The position numbers and the translations under genes are program-made. 17,833 nucleotides of DNA, from positions 1-17,833 of the forward strand of contig JAQSXD010000105.1 of the NCBI GenBank assembly GCA_029266295.1, given 5' to 3'. This DNA comes from Bacillota bacterium. GTDB taxonomy: Bacteria; Bacillota; Clostridia; Peptostreptococcales; Anaerovoracaceae. Shown here piece after piece: positions 7,070-14,407 of the stretch. How positions within the stretch are numbered: the first letter of the stretch is position 1; each line of letters starts with the position of its first letter. The notes beneath the pieces are model-generated. The model had not been told where the DNA came from. It did not search any database and saw only the letters and a program-made list of their open reading frames with translations.

Positions 7070-8443
7070 ATGCTTAACATGAGCGATATCGTGGAAACCA
7101 TCACCATGATACAGGATGAAAATTTAGATATCAGAACAATAACGATGGGAATTTCCTTGCTGGATTGCTGTGACAGCGATATTGATCGGTCCTGTGAAAA
7201 GGTTTATGAAAAGATTTACAGATGCGCGAAGGATCTGGTTAAAACGGGCTGTGATATTGAACAAAAATACGGAATTCCCATTATCAATAAAAGAATTTCA
7301 GTGACCCCCATTGCAATGCTGTTGGGAGCATCAGGCGGAGATCCGCTAAAGTATGCTTTGACCTTAGATCGGGTGGCAAAGGATGTCGGTGTCAATTTTA
7401 TCGGAGGATTTTCCGCCTTGGTGCACAAAGGCTTTTCCCCGGGAGATAAAGAACTTATTGAAGCGATTCCAAGGGCGCTCTCTGAGACGGAATTTGTCTG
7501 TTCTTCTGTGAATATCGGTACCTCCAAAGCCGGAATCAATATGGATGCCGTCAGAACCATGGGAAGGATTGTCAGAGAAGCAGCGGAGCTTACCGCAGAC
7601 CGTCAGTGTATCGGCGCCGCCAAGCTGGTTGTGTTCTGCAATGCGCCCGAGGATAATCCATTTATGGCAGGAGCTTTTCACGGGCCAGGAGAACCGGACT
7701 GTGTGATCAATGTCGGTGTGTCGGGGCCGGGGGTTGTTCGTGCTGCGCTTGCAAAAGCTGGAGATGATCTGGATCTGACTCAAGTGGCAGATATTATTAA
7801 GAAAACAGCCTTTAAAATAACGAGAATGGGTCAATTGGTAGGCAGTGAAGCTTCGAAACGTCTTGGGGTACCATTTGGTATTGTAGATCTGTCCCTTGCA
7901 CCCACACCAGCCATCGGTGATTCCGTAGCTCATATTCTGGAAGAGATCGGTCTTGATATGTGCGGTGCCCATGGAACGACAGCTGCACTTGCCATGCTGA
8001 ACGATGCTGTGAAAAAGGGCGGCGTAATGGCGTCCTCCAATGTAGGCGGGCTTTCCGGTGCATTCATACCGGTTTCAGAGGATGCAGGTATGATTGAAGC
8101 GGCAAGGAGCGGTGTGCTGACCATCGAGAAGCTGGAAGCCATGACCGCGGTTTGTTCCGTAGGGCTTGACATGATCGTAATCCCAGGAGACACTCCAGCT
8201 GAAATTATTTCTGCCATCATTGCCGATGAAGCGGCAATTGGAATGGTGAATTTCAAGACAACTGCGGTGAGAGTCATTCCGGCCATCGGAAAGAATGAGG
8301 GTGAAGAGCTTGAATTCGGCGGCCTGCTGGGACAGGGCCCTGTTATGAAGATCAACAAAACCTCTCCTGCAAAGATGATCAAACGAGGCGGCAGAATTCC
8401 CGCACCGCTCCATAGCTTGAAAAAGTACATTGGGGAAGGCTGA
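7070..8443 (+). CDS. DUF711 family protein (UPF0210)
   Basis: A 457-residue cytosolic protein, full length for the family (about 450). Recognisable conserved stretches are ITMGISLLDC near the N-terminus, the glycine-rich HGPGEPDCVINVGVSGPGVV and the region around GAHGTTAALAMLNDAVKKGG. The C-terminal FGGLLGQGPVM is also present. Structural classification, as I recall it, places this family near the pyruvate-formate-lyase-like fold, but I see no glycyl-radical motif and do not assign a reaction. GGAGGT sits 8 bases before the ATG. The 126-base gap from the ACT gene shows no terminator, so they are probably co-transcribed. The stop lies one base from the stop of the convergent radical SAM gene; the transcript probably ends at a terminator inside that gene. 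Confidence 0.93.
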   Translation: MLNMSDIVETITMIQDENLDIRTITMGISLLDCCDSDIDRSCEKVYEKIYRCAKDLVKTGCDIEQKYGIPIINKRISVTPIAMLLGASGGDPLKYALTLDRVAKDVGVNFIGGFSALVHKGFSPGDKELIEAIPRALSETEFVCSSVNIGTSKAGINMDAVRTMGRIVREAAELTADRQCIGAAKLVVFCNAPEDNPFMAGAFHGPGEPDCVINVGVSGPGVVRAALAKAGDDLDLTQVADIIKKTAFKITRMGQLVGSEASKRLGVPFGIVDLSLAPTPAIGDSVAHILEEIGLDMCGAHGTTAALAMLNDAVKKGGVMASSNVGGLSGAFIPVSEDAGMIEAARSGVLTIEKLEAMTAVCSVGLDMIVIPGDTPAEIISAIIADEAAIGMVNFKTTAVRVIPAIGKNEGEELEFGGLLGQGPVMKINKTSPAKMIKRGGRIPAPLHSLKKYIGEG

Positions 8444-8444
8444 T

Positions 8445-9539
8445 TCAGCGCTTTCCTAGAACATAGATCCCATCAGGCAGTGAATGATCCACATGGAAGG
8501 AAATCCTTACATGTGGATATTTTTTTTCAAAATACAGCCGATTAGACTTTCCGTTGCCGACCATATTGGAAAAGGATGCTCCGCTGCTGTAAAACCGGAA
8601 ATTGTCTTGCAAGCTGCCCCGTGAGCTGCACTGCAAACTGTCCTGCGAGCTATCTTGCAAGCTGATTTGCACGTTCCTTTGATGACCTGAAAGATTGGCA
8701 GTCAGCTGAGCTTCCATCTGATCCTTTGCAATTTCCGACTCCACCAGCTGGCGGAATGCTGGGTGGTAGCCACCGGTGATGGCGCCGTTCTCGTTGATCA
8801 GGTCCGTACTTTTTAAACCGATGCGAATAACATTGATACCGGCTTTCGTGAGAATGAGATACATTTCCTTCGTGGTGTGCACTGCAGCTTCAATGGTGAG
8901 TGGCTGATACGTTCCTGTCTGGTACAAATCATACAGATCCGTATCTCTGATAATTACTGTGGGATAGAGTCTGGCAATGGAAGGGCCGATTCCTACCACT
9001 TCTCTGGCTGATCGGATCGACTTTTCATGGGTATCCCCGGGAAGTCCGATCATGAGCTGGAGCCCAAGGGTAAATCCATAGGCATTAATCAGTTCTGAAG
9101 CTTTGAAAACGCAGTCTCTGTCATGTCCTCTGTTTGACAGCCGCAGAACCTCTTCGTCGAGTGATTGAACTCCAAGTTCGATAATATCCACGCCGAATTT
9201 CTTCAGATTGTCCAGGATCTCTTCATTGATATAATCGGGGCGGGTGGAAAGATGAATTTTTTGGATCAGACCCTGATCTTTATAATCTTTTGCAACCGCC
9301 AGATATTCTTGTTGAAGCTCCATGGGAATGCCCGTAAAGCTTCCGCCGTAGAATGCCATTTCTATGGTCTCGACTTCGGAAGAAGAGAGCGTGGAGAGGT
9401 ATCGCTGCGCTGTAGCCTTCATATCTTCAAGGGTTACGGGTGGTGTTTTGGCTGTTATTTTTTTCTGGTTGCAGAAGATGCAATCGTTGGGACAGCCCAG
9501 GTGGGGAATAAATATTGGGATGATGGCATGGGACTTCAT
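8445..9539 (-). CDS. Radical SAM protein, Elp3-like without acetyltransferase domain
   Basis: A 364-residue protein. Cys16, Cys20 and Cys23 form the CxxxCxxC site (CPNDCIFC) for the [4Fe-4S] cluster that cleaves S-adenosylmethionine. FYGGSFTG (63-70) is the GGE-type SAM-binding motif, STRPDYI and GLQLMIGLPGDT are further barrel strands, and a radical-SAM C-terminal domain (SIARLYPTVIIRDTDL) follows. This matches the Elp3/COG1243-type subgroup common in Clostridia, whose substrate is not known to me. Residues 293-312 are an inserted 8-residue tandem repeat (SLQDSSQD, SLQCSSRG, SLQD). GAGG lies 7 bases before the ATG. It probably forms an operon with the broken gene 60 bases upstream. Its 3' end overlaps an antisense terminator. 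Confidence 0.93.
   Translation of the reverse strand: MKSHAIIPIFIPHLGCPNDCIFCNQKKITAKTPPVTLEDMKATAQRYLSTLSSSEVETIEMAFYGGSFTGIPMELQQEYLAVAKDYKDQGLIQKIHLSTRPDYINEEILDNLKKFGVDIIELGVQSLDEEVLRLSNRGHDRDCVFKASELINAYGFTLGLQLMIGLPGDTHEKSIRSAREVVGIGPSIARLYPTVIIRDTDLYDLYQTGTYQPLTIEAAVHTTKEMYLILTKAGINVIRIGLKSTDLINENGAITGGYHPAFRQLVESEIAKDQMEAQLTANLSGHQRNVQISLQDSSQDSLQCSSRGSLQDNFRFYSSGASFSNMVGNGKSNRLYFEKKYPHVRISFHVDHSLPDGIYVLGKR
8487..8527 (+). terminator. Terminator of the ACT/DUF711 transcript, inside the radical SAM gene
   Basis: On the plus strand ATCCACATG (8487-8495) pairs with CATGTGGAT (8510-8518). An inner AAGG/CCTT stem has a 4-base loop, and eight T residues follow at 8520-8527. It lies about 45 bases past the DUF711 stop. 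On the other strand the same bases encode radical SAM residues of about 341-351. Confidence 0.85.
8604..8663 (-). repeat. In-frame 24-nt tandem repeat within the radical SAM gene
   Basis: About two and a half copies of a 24-nt unit starting AGCTTGCAAGAC on the minus strand encode SLQDSSQD, SLQCSSRG and SLQD. The period is a multiple of three, so the reading frame is kept. The low-complexity Ser/Gln segment interrupts the otherwise well-formed C-terminal domain. Confidence 0.8.
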
Positions 9540-9599
9540 TGAATTTCCTCTTTCATAATAGATTCTAATGAATTGTTTTTCTCTTAGTAGTATTTCACG

Positions 9600-10198
9600 T
9601 TACAATTGTATGATTGAACCGATATCCTCAAGTTCATAGTCCTTAAAAAATACGGGGTTAAGTCCTTTAGATTTTATAAATGCTGTAATCTTCTCAAAAT
9701 CAGGGTGAGCGGAGAGATCCCCATTGAAGAGGATTTCGTCATCAACCCTTCCGGAGGCACCGCCAAGGAAACCGTAAATTGTTCATCCACAACAACCAGA
9801 CTGCATTTCGTATAGCCTTGCTTTACATGGACAGTTTCCAGCCCAAGCTCCTCTGTTTTTTTTAAAATGGCTGGATCTGTATACTTCAAATTATGAATCA
9901 AATAAGAACCTGCCCAGGCAGCATTGTAGGCGATATTGTCAGGATAGCGGGAGCCCTTCAGGGGACTGCCGATGGTATAGGAAATACCCCTTGCCCTAAG
10001 CATACTGCCAATCTTTGCATTTTGCTCAGGGGAGAGGATTCGTTCGTTCTTGATCCGGCAAAGGTAGAGATCGCTGTGAGCTGAAACTGCCTCATAAACT
10101 GCAGTAGTCCTTTTGATTTCAACAATCTGGTGCCCTTTCAGCCGTATATAATGTTTTAATGCATCCTGTGCATCTTCCGAAAGGCAAATGATACTCAT
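9600..10198 (-). pseudogene. DUF6873-like protein gene broken by an internal frame-shifting deletion
   Basis: From ATG 10198, 140 residues follow a pattern I recognise from clostridial DUF6873 (GME-fold) proteins, including the YPDNIAYNAA and QGYTKCSLVVVDEQ segments. After DEQ (9779) this frame turns into unrelated sequence and stops at 9674. In another frame, 9776 to 9600 encodes 58 residues starting YGFLGGASGR and containing HPDFEKI and DIGSIIQL, the family's usual C-terminus. Intact members, from memory, have some 35-40 residues between these blocks, so about 110 bases not divisible by three appear to be lost. The natural function is unknown. An upstream GTG (10234) is a less likely start, because it would lie within the promoter. 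The radical SAM gene follows 60 bases downstream. Confidence 0.75.
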
Positions 10199-10204
10199 GC
10201 TGTT

Positions 10205-10213
10205 ATTATACCA
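10205..10213 (-). promoter_or_regulatory. Extended -10 promoter of the broken gene, leaderless geometry
   Basis: On the minus strand TGG-TATAAT (10213-10205) is a perfect extended -10 with no good -35. Only six bases separate it from ATG 10198, so transcription would begin at or next to the start codon. There is no Shine-Dalgarno sequence before that ATG. Confidence 0.6.
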
Positions 10214-10242
10214 TAAAAAGCTACGATACCACACGGTGCGGC

Positions 10243-10271
10243 TTGTTTGAATGCCGGTTTTGTTATATTAT
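10243..10271 (+). promoter_or_regulatory. Candidate sigma-A promoter of ung
   Basis: TTGTTT (10243-10248) and TATTAT (10266-10271) are spaced by 17 bases. This leaves a leader of about 100 bases before the uracil-DNA glycosylase start. It is arranged back to back with the promoter at 10205-10213. Confidence 0.55.
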
Positions 10272-10376
10272 AGAAGAAAAGAATCCTTCAACGCATTGGA
10301 GAAATGAAGACGAAAAGCGTTCCGATACATCGGAGTACTAAATTCCTGAAAGGCTGATAAGCGAAGGATGTTATAA

Positions 10377-11084
10377 GTGATAATGGGAGAAGACAAGAAT
10401 ACAATGGTTACGATAGGAAATGAATGGGACAATGTCCTGAAAGGTGAATTTGAAAAGGAGTACTATCAGGAATTACGAAAGTTTCTGGTTAGCGAATACA
10501 AGTCGAAGACGATTTTCCCATCGATGTATGATATTTTCAACGCTCTGAAATATACAGCATACGATGATGTGAAAGCGGTGATTCTGGGGCAGGATCCCTA
10601 TCATGAGCCGAATCAGGCACACGGCCTTTGCTTTTCCGTGAAAAAAGGAGTTCCAAAGCCACCTTCGCTGGTGAATATTTTTAAGGAGCTGGAACGGGAT
10701 TTGGGTGTCAAAACGCCGAATCACGGTTACCTTGAGGATTGGGCGAAGCAGGGCGTTCTGCTGCTAAACACCGTTCTCACAGTGCGGATGGGGCAGGCAA
10801 ATTCCCATAAGGGAAAAGGTTGGGAGCAATTTACGGACCGAGTGATTGAGCTGTTGAATCAAAGAAAAAAACCCATGGTTTTTCTTCTTTGGGGTGCCAA
10901 TGCAAAGTCTAAGGCAGCGCTGATCACAGGAAAGCAGCATTTGATATTGACTGCCGCGCATCCAAGTCCGCTTTCGGCACATAACGGCTTTTTTGGATGC
11001 AGACATTTTTCAAAAGCAAATGCATTTCTCTCCGAGACCGGAGAGGAAATACGCTGGGAGATTCCGGAACAGGATGAAGCATAA
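10377..11084 (+). CDS. ung: Uracil-DNA glycosylase, family 1
   Basis: A 235-residue base-excision repair enzyme that removes uracil from DNA arising from cytosine deamination or dUTP incorporation. GQDPYHEPNQAHGLCFSV (71-88) contains the catalytic Asp73 and the water-activating loop. LLLNTVLTV (128-136) supplies the uracil-recognising Asn131. HPSPLSAHNGFFG (195-207) holds His195 and the leucine intercalation loop, and HFSKAN follows. Length is normal. The most upstream start is GTG 10377, with AAGGA 8 bases before it; ATG 10383 is nearly as good. No terminator follows, so the small membrane peptide at 11117 is probably on the same transcript. Confidence 0.96.
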   Translation: MIMGEDKNTMVTIGNEWDNVLKGEFEKEYYQELRKFLVSEYKSKTIFPSMYDIFNALKYTAYDDVKAVILGQDPYHEPNQAHGLCFSVKKGVPKPPSLVNIFKELERDLGVKTPNHGYLEDWAKQGVLLLNTVLTVRMGQANSHKGKGWEQFTDRVIELLNQRKKPMVFLLWGANAKSKAALITGKQHLILTAAHPSPLSAHNGFFGCRHFSKANAFLSETGEEIRWEIPEQDEA

Positions 11085-11116
11085 ATATACAAATCAAAAG
11101 GAAGGAGAAAGGGATT

Positions 11117-11203
11117 ATGTCAATGATTTTATTACTGGGAGTCGGGGGTGCCCTGATGGTAGTGGTTGTAATTGGGATCGTGCTGGCGCTCAGCAACCGC
11201 TGA
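11117..11203 (+). CDS. Small membrane protein, 28 residues
   Basis: The short frame from ATG 11117 to TGA 11203 encodes 28 residues: MSMILLLG, then an uninterrupted hydrophobic stretch (GGALMVVVVIGIVLAL), ending SNR. That is one membrane span with no room for another domain. AAGGAG lies 9 bases before the ATG, a good ribosome binding site. It starts 32 bases after ung and is likely co-transcribed. An imperfect hairpin (11186-11207) overlaps its stop codon. I do not recognise a family; single-span peptides of this size often modulate a membrane partner, but no partner is evident. Confidence 0.65.
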   Translation: MSMILLLGVGGALMVVVVIGIVLALSNR

Positions 11204-11207
11204 TCGC
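11186..11207 (+). terminator. Imperfect hairpin over the small-protein stop codon
   Basis: TCAGC and GCTGA enclose an AACC loop; after one mismatch GCG pairs with CGC. No T run follows, so it is at best a weak terminator or a 3'-end stabiliser. Confidence 0.3.
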
Positions 11208-11273
11208 GCTTATCGACATAGTTATTATGGCTTGAATTATTTATAAAATACAACCTGATTAGGGGGATTCCAT

Positions 11274-11777
11274 ATGAGCGATGATAGAAAAGATGCAAGT
11301 AAAATTATGATTGAATTCATACCGAATCAAGGAATAAAGGATATCTCATTTGGAATGCCAAGATCAGAAGTTCGCCAAAAAATGAAAGAATTATATGGCA
11401 TTACTGAATTTGCAGTCAGGAACAAAGAGACGGAATGTTATTTTGATAGTTCTCTACAATTCTCTTACGGTGAGAATGATACGCTATCGTTCATTGAAGT
11501 GGCTGCCGCCCCACCAGTTTACGTAATAATCTTTGGGATACGGACATGGGAAATATCAGGAACAGAGTTACTAAGCTTATTAAGCGAAAAAGATTCTATT
11601 AATATAGAAATCTCCGAGGAGGGGAGTAATCCCATATTTAAAAAAATGCATGTGGCACTATGGGATCTTGATGAACAGTATGACCATATTGGAAATCAGA
11701 CTACACCCAAATGGGGTTCTATCGGTATCGGTGATGAACGATATTACAATGAAATTTGTAAGATCTACACGATTTAA
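11274..11777 (+). CDS. Orphan hypothetical protein, 167 residues
   Basis: A complete frame with GGGGG 8-12 bases before the ATG. I do not recognise a family. It begins MSDDRKDASKI and then has IEFIPNQGIKDISFGMPRSE, a short-strand-plus-FGM pattern found in several uncharacterised small Firmicute proteins, some of them immunity-like; that resemblance is weak. No signal peptide or membrane span is visible, so it is probably cytosolic. Its base composition differs from its neighbours: the three 60-base lines 11281-11460 contain 57 G+C of 180 (32%), whereas 12001-12120 in lemA contain 55 of 120 (46%). This suggests later acquisition. A 9-bp inverted repeat overlaps its stop codon. Confidence 0.75.
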   Translation: MSDDRKDASKIMIEFIPNQGIKDISFGMPRSEVRQKMKELYGITEFAVRNKETECYFDSSLQFSYGENDTLSFIEVAAAPPVYVIIFGIRTWEISGTELLSLLSEKDSINIEISEEGSNPIFKKMHVALWDLDEQYDHIGNQTTPKWGSIGIGDERYYNEICKIYTI

Positions 11778-11800
11778 GCTGGACTGTAATTAGCTTAAAT
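11772..11800 (+). terminator. Possible weak terminator after the orphan gene
   Basis: Perfect 9-bp arms ATTTAAGCT and AGCTTAAAT enclose an 11-base loop and include the stop codon. The stem is AT-rich and no T run follows on either strand, so termination would be inefficient. Confidence 0.35.
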
Positions 11801-11837
11801 AAGTGACCTGAGGCTGGCTGAGAGCAGTATTTTGGGG

Positions 11838-11843
11838 TATAAT
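11838..11843 (+). promoter_or_regulatory. Candidate -10 element of the lemA operon
   Basis: A perfect TATAAT lies 29 bases before the lemA start codon. The corresponding -35 region (around 11815) is weak, so this is a partial promoter call. Confidence 0.45.
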
Positions 11844-11872
11844 AAAAAGATCAAAATTAGGAGGGGATTAAA

Positions 11873-12439
11873 ATGGGAACTGGAACAGTATTACTGATCG
11901 CGATTGCTGCGATTATTGCGCTGACTGCAATATGGGCAATTTCTGCGTACAACGGCTTTGTCCGTCTGCGCAATATGGTGGAGGAGGCCTTTTCCACCAT
12001 GGACGTTTATCTGAAGAAACGATATGATCTCATACCAAATCTGGTTGAAACGGTGAAAGGCTATGCCAAGCACGAGTCCAGTACACTGGAAAAGGTTGTG
12101 CAGGCTAGAAACATGGCAGCAGACGCAAGAACCATCGAGGGAAAAATTCAGGGAGAGAACATGCTGCAGAGCACCTTGAAAAGCCTCTTTGCTATTGCAG
12201 AAGCCTATCCAGACTTGAAGGCGAATACAAATTTTATGGATCTTCAATCGCAGCTTCAACGGATTGAGGATGAAATCGCCAATGCCAGAAAGTACTATAA
12301 TGCCGTGGTCAAAGAATTCAACACAAAGGTGGAATCCTTTCCCAGCAATATCATAGCAGGAATCTTCCAATTCAAAAGAAAAACCATGTTTGAAGTGGCG
12401 GATCAGACACAGCGAGAAAACGTGAAGGTTCAATTCTGA
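11873..12439 (+). CDS. lemA: LemA family membrane protein
   Basis: A 188-residue protein of normal LemA length. Residues about 4-25 are an N-terminal membrane anchor (VLLIAIAAIIALTAIWAISA). The helical-bundle core follows with family landmarks: YNGFVRLRN, the signature KRYDLIPNLVETVKGY, and KYYNAVVKEFNTKVESFPSNI near the end. LemA proteins are widespread, and their precise function is unsettled. AGGAGG lies 6-11 bases before the ATG. The stop codon overlaps the start of the DUF2207 gene by one base (TGATG), so the two are translationally coupled. This pairing is common in Firmicutes and suggests a joint membrane role. Confidence 0.95.
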   Translation: MGTGTVLLIAIAAIIALTAIWAISAYNGFVRLRNMVEEAFSTMDVYLKKRYDLIPNLVETVKGYAKHESSTLEKVVQARNMAADARTIEGKIQGENMLQSTLKSLFAIAEAYPDLKANTNFMDLQSQLQRIEDEIANARKYYNAVVKEFNTKVESFPSNIIAGIFQFKRKTMFEVADQTQRENVKVQF

Positions 12440-14349
12440 TGAGCACTTCATTGAAACGAAGTAAATTAATTACTGCGCTCCTGCTGATGGTGGTACTGTT
12501 TTTCGGGAGCACTGTCTTTGCCCAAGCAGAAGCCTTTGACACCAATCGCTTTGATGTCAATCTGGTGCTGGAAGAAAACAATTCCTTTACGGTGATCGAA
12601 ACCATCAAGGTTCATTTCAATGAATCCAGGCATGGGATTTATCGGTATATTCCATATCAGGGAACTACCACCAGAGAGATAGGCGGCGCCGAGGTGCAGG
12701 AGAAATACAGGATCAAACTATCTGATGTAAGGGTAGAGGGATATCCCTTTGAAACCTTTCGGGAAAATGGGAATCTTGTGATTCAAATCGGAAGCGGCGA
12801 TGTTTACGTAAGTGGGGATCAGGAGTATAACATTTCCTATCGCTGTACGCTTTATGATGATGAAAATTCTGCATTTGACAGTTTTTACTGGAATGTGCTT
12901 CCGCAGGGATGGACGACACCCATAGAAGCTTCCAATATGACCATCTCCATGCCAAAACCCTTTGATTCTGACAAAGCAGAGTTTATCGCGGGTGCCTATG
13001 GCTGGACGGATATGGAAGCAGTAAGATGGTCTGTCCAGGAAACTGAGATCACGGCAGATACAACCCGGATTCTTGAGACGGGGGAGGGTGTAACGCTGAA
13101 CATGCTGCTCCCCGAAGGTTACTTCATCGGGGAGCGCTCCATGGAGTGGATGAAATGGGTAATGATGGCACTGATCATCATGTCACCGCTGCTCAGCTTT
13201 TTGCTCTGGTTCCTGTTTGGGAGAGATCCACGGATCATCCGAACGGTGGAATTTTATGCTCCCGAGGGGATTACTCCTGCTGAAACGGGATATATTATTG
13301 ACGGTGCAGTGGATACCAGAGACGTCGTATCACTGATCATTTACTGGGCCAACAGTGGCTTTCTCAGAATTGAGGAAGCAGATGACAAACACTTCACGCT
13401 GATCAAACTGAAGGAGCTTCCGGAAGGCGCGAGAACTTACGAGCATACCATGTTCCGCGGGTTGTTTGACGGACGGGATCAGGTTTCTCCGGAAGATCTG
13501 AAAGAGGATTTCTACGGAACCTTTGAGGCTACAAAGGGGCAGCTGAAGGCGCACTTTACAATGAGAAAGGAAAACCGGATCTTTACACAAAGTTCCTTGG
13601 GAGCAAGAGCCGCCGGCATCCTGCTGATGGTGCTGCCGCTGCTTTCCTTGACCGTCTTCGGAACCTTCCTAAACCGCGCGGAAGACGATTGGGTGATCGC
13701 GGCAGTACCTGCGATCCTTTTTGCAGTGGTGGGGTTCAGTCTGTTTATAACAGCCTATGACCGAAAGGATAGCTATTCCAAGGCCAAGCTGACCGGAATG
13801 AATTTCGCTGGAGGGCTTTGTCTGGTGATTTTCGGAATCGTGGCCTTGACTTTCAGTTTTATCACCTTGGGGAATCTGTTTCCGGGCCTGTCAGTTATTC
13901 TGGCCTCCTTGATTTCACTGTCCTTTACCATGAGAATGAAGCAGCGGACAAAGAAGAGCAGCATGCTATTGGGTAGGATTCTGGGATTCAGAGAATTTAT
14001 CAGAACAGCTGAATTGGATCGTATTAAGAGACTGGTGGATGAGCGGCCGGATTATTTTTACCATGTGCTGCCCTACGCTTATGTCTTTGGGTTAACAGAC
14101 AAATGGGCTAAGAAGTTTGAATCCCTTGCGGTTGCGCCTCCGGAATGGTATTCCGCAGGCTACGGCAGTCCGATGTTCAATACATGGATTTTTATGAATT
14201 CGTTCAACCATTATACCAGCGCCATGCAGCAAAACATTTCGATTCCTCCCGCACCAACGGGAGGCAGCAGCGCAGGAGGCGGAGGCTTTTCCGGTGGAGG
14301 AGGCTTTTCCGGCGGCGGAATGGGCGGTGGTGGAGGAGGCTCATGGTAA
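12439..14349 (+). CDS. DUF2207 membrane protein with glycine-rich C-terminus
   Basis: A 636-residue protein. Residues 1-30 are a signal peptide or anchor ending AQA. About 32-235 are the extracytoplasmic DUF2207 domain (NSFTVIETIKVHF, GIYRYIPY, SFYWNVLPQGW). About 237-262 form a membrane span ending LFGRDP, followed by a cytosolic part. About 388-412, 418-441, 454-478 and 481-497 are further hydrophobic spans. The tail from 609 is Gly/Ser-rich, ending in repeats of GGGGFS and GGGGSW, typical of the family. There is no separate RBS beyond the coupled TGATG junction with lemA. A strong terminator follows 25 bases after the stop. The role is unknown; envelope association with LemA is inferred. 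Confidence 0.92.
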   Translation: MSTSLKRSKLITALLLMVVLFFGSTVFAQAEAFDTNRFDVNLVLEENNSFTVIETIKVHFNESRHGIYRYIPYQGTTTREIGGAEVQEKYRIKLSDVRVEGYPFETFRENGNLVIQIGSGDVYVSGDQEYNISYRCTLYDDENSAFDSFYWNVLPQGWTTPIEASNMTISMPKPFDSDKAEFIAGAYGWTDMEAVRWSVQETEITADTTRILETGEGVTLNMLLPEGYFIGERSMEWMKWVMMALIIMSPLLSFLLWFLFGRDPRIIRTVEFYAPEGITPAETGYIIDGAVDTRDVVSLIIYWANSGFLRIEEADDKHFTLIKLKELPEGARTYEHTMFRGLFDGRDQVSPEDLKEDFYGTFEATKGQLKAHFTMRKENRIFTQSSLGARAAGILLMVLPLLSLTVFGTFLNRAEDDWVIAAVPAILFAVVGFSLFITAYDRKDSYSKAKLTGMNFAGGLCLVIFGIVALTFSFITLGNLFPGLSVILASLISLSFTMRMKQRTKKSSMLLGRILGFREFIRTAELDRIKRLVDERPDYFYHVLPYAYVFGLTDKWAKKFESLAVAPPEWYSAGYGSPMFNTWIFMNSFNHYTSAMQQNISIPPAPTGGSSAGGGGFSGGGGFSGGGMGGGGGGSW

Positions 14350-14373
14350 TAGATCATCAGATCATGAAAAACA

Positions 14374-14396
14374 AAAACGGCGCTTTGCGCCGTTTT
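14374..14396. terminator. Bidirectional terminator between DUF2207 and methyltransferase genes
   Basis: AAAACGGCGC and GCGCCGTTTT form a perfect 10-bp stem with a TTT loop. T-rich sequence lies on the plus side, and an A-rich run at 14367-14377 gives a T tract on the minus side. It ends both convergent genes. Confidence 0.9.
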
Positions 14397-14407
14397 AATT
14401 TTCTCAA

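Noticed and set aside
7364..7972. A 202-codon open frame on the minus strand
   Set aside because: It is antisense to the DUF711 gene, is rich in Cys/His/Ser without motifs, and has no RBS or promoter.
10199..10234. GTG at 10234 as the start of the DUF6873-like gene
   Set aside because: The added residues look unlike protein sequence and overlap a perfect extended -10 promoter; ATG 10198 fits the family N-terminus.
10304..10357. A 17-codon frame in the ung leader (MKTKSVPIHR...)
   Set aside because: GGAG is only two bases from the ATG, and the peptide shows no leader-peptide features such as repeated regulatory codons.
11891..12451. A 186-codon open frame on the minus strand
   Set aside because: It is antisense to lemA with low-quality composition; the lemA motifs on the other strand are unambiguous.
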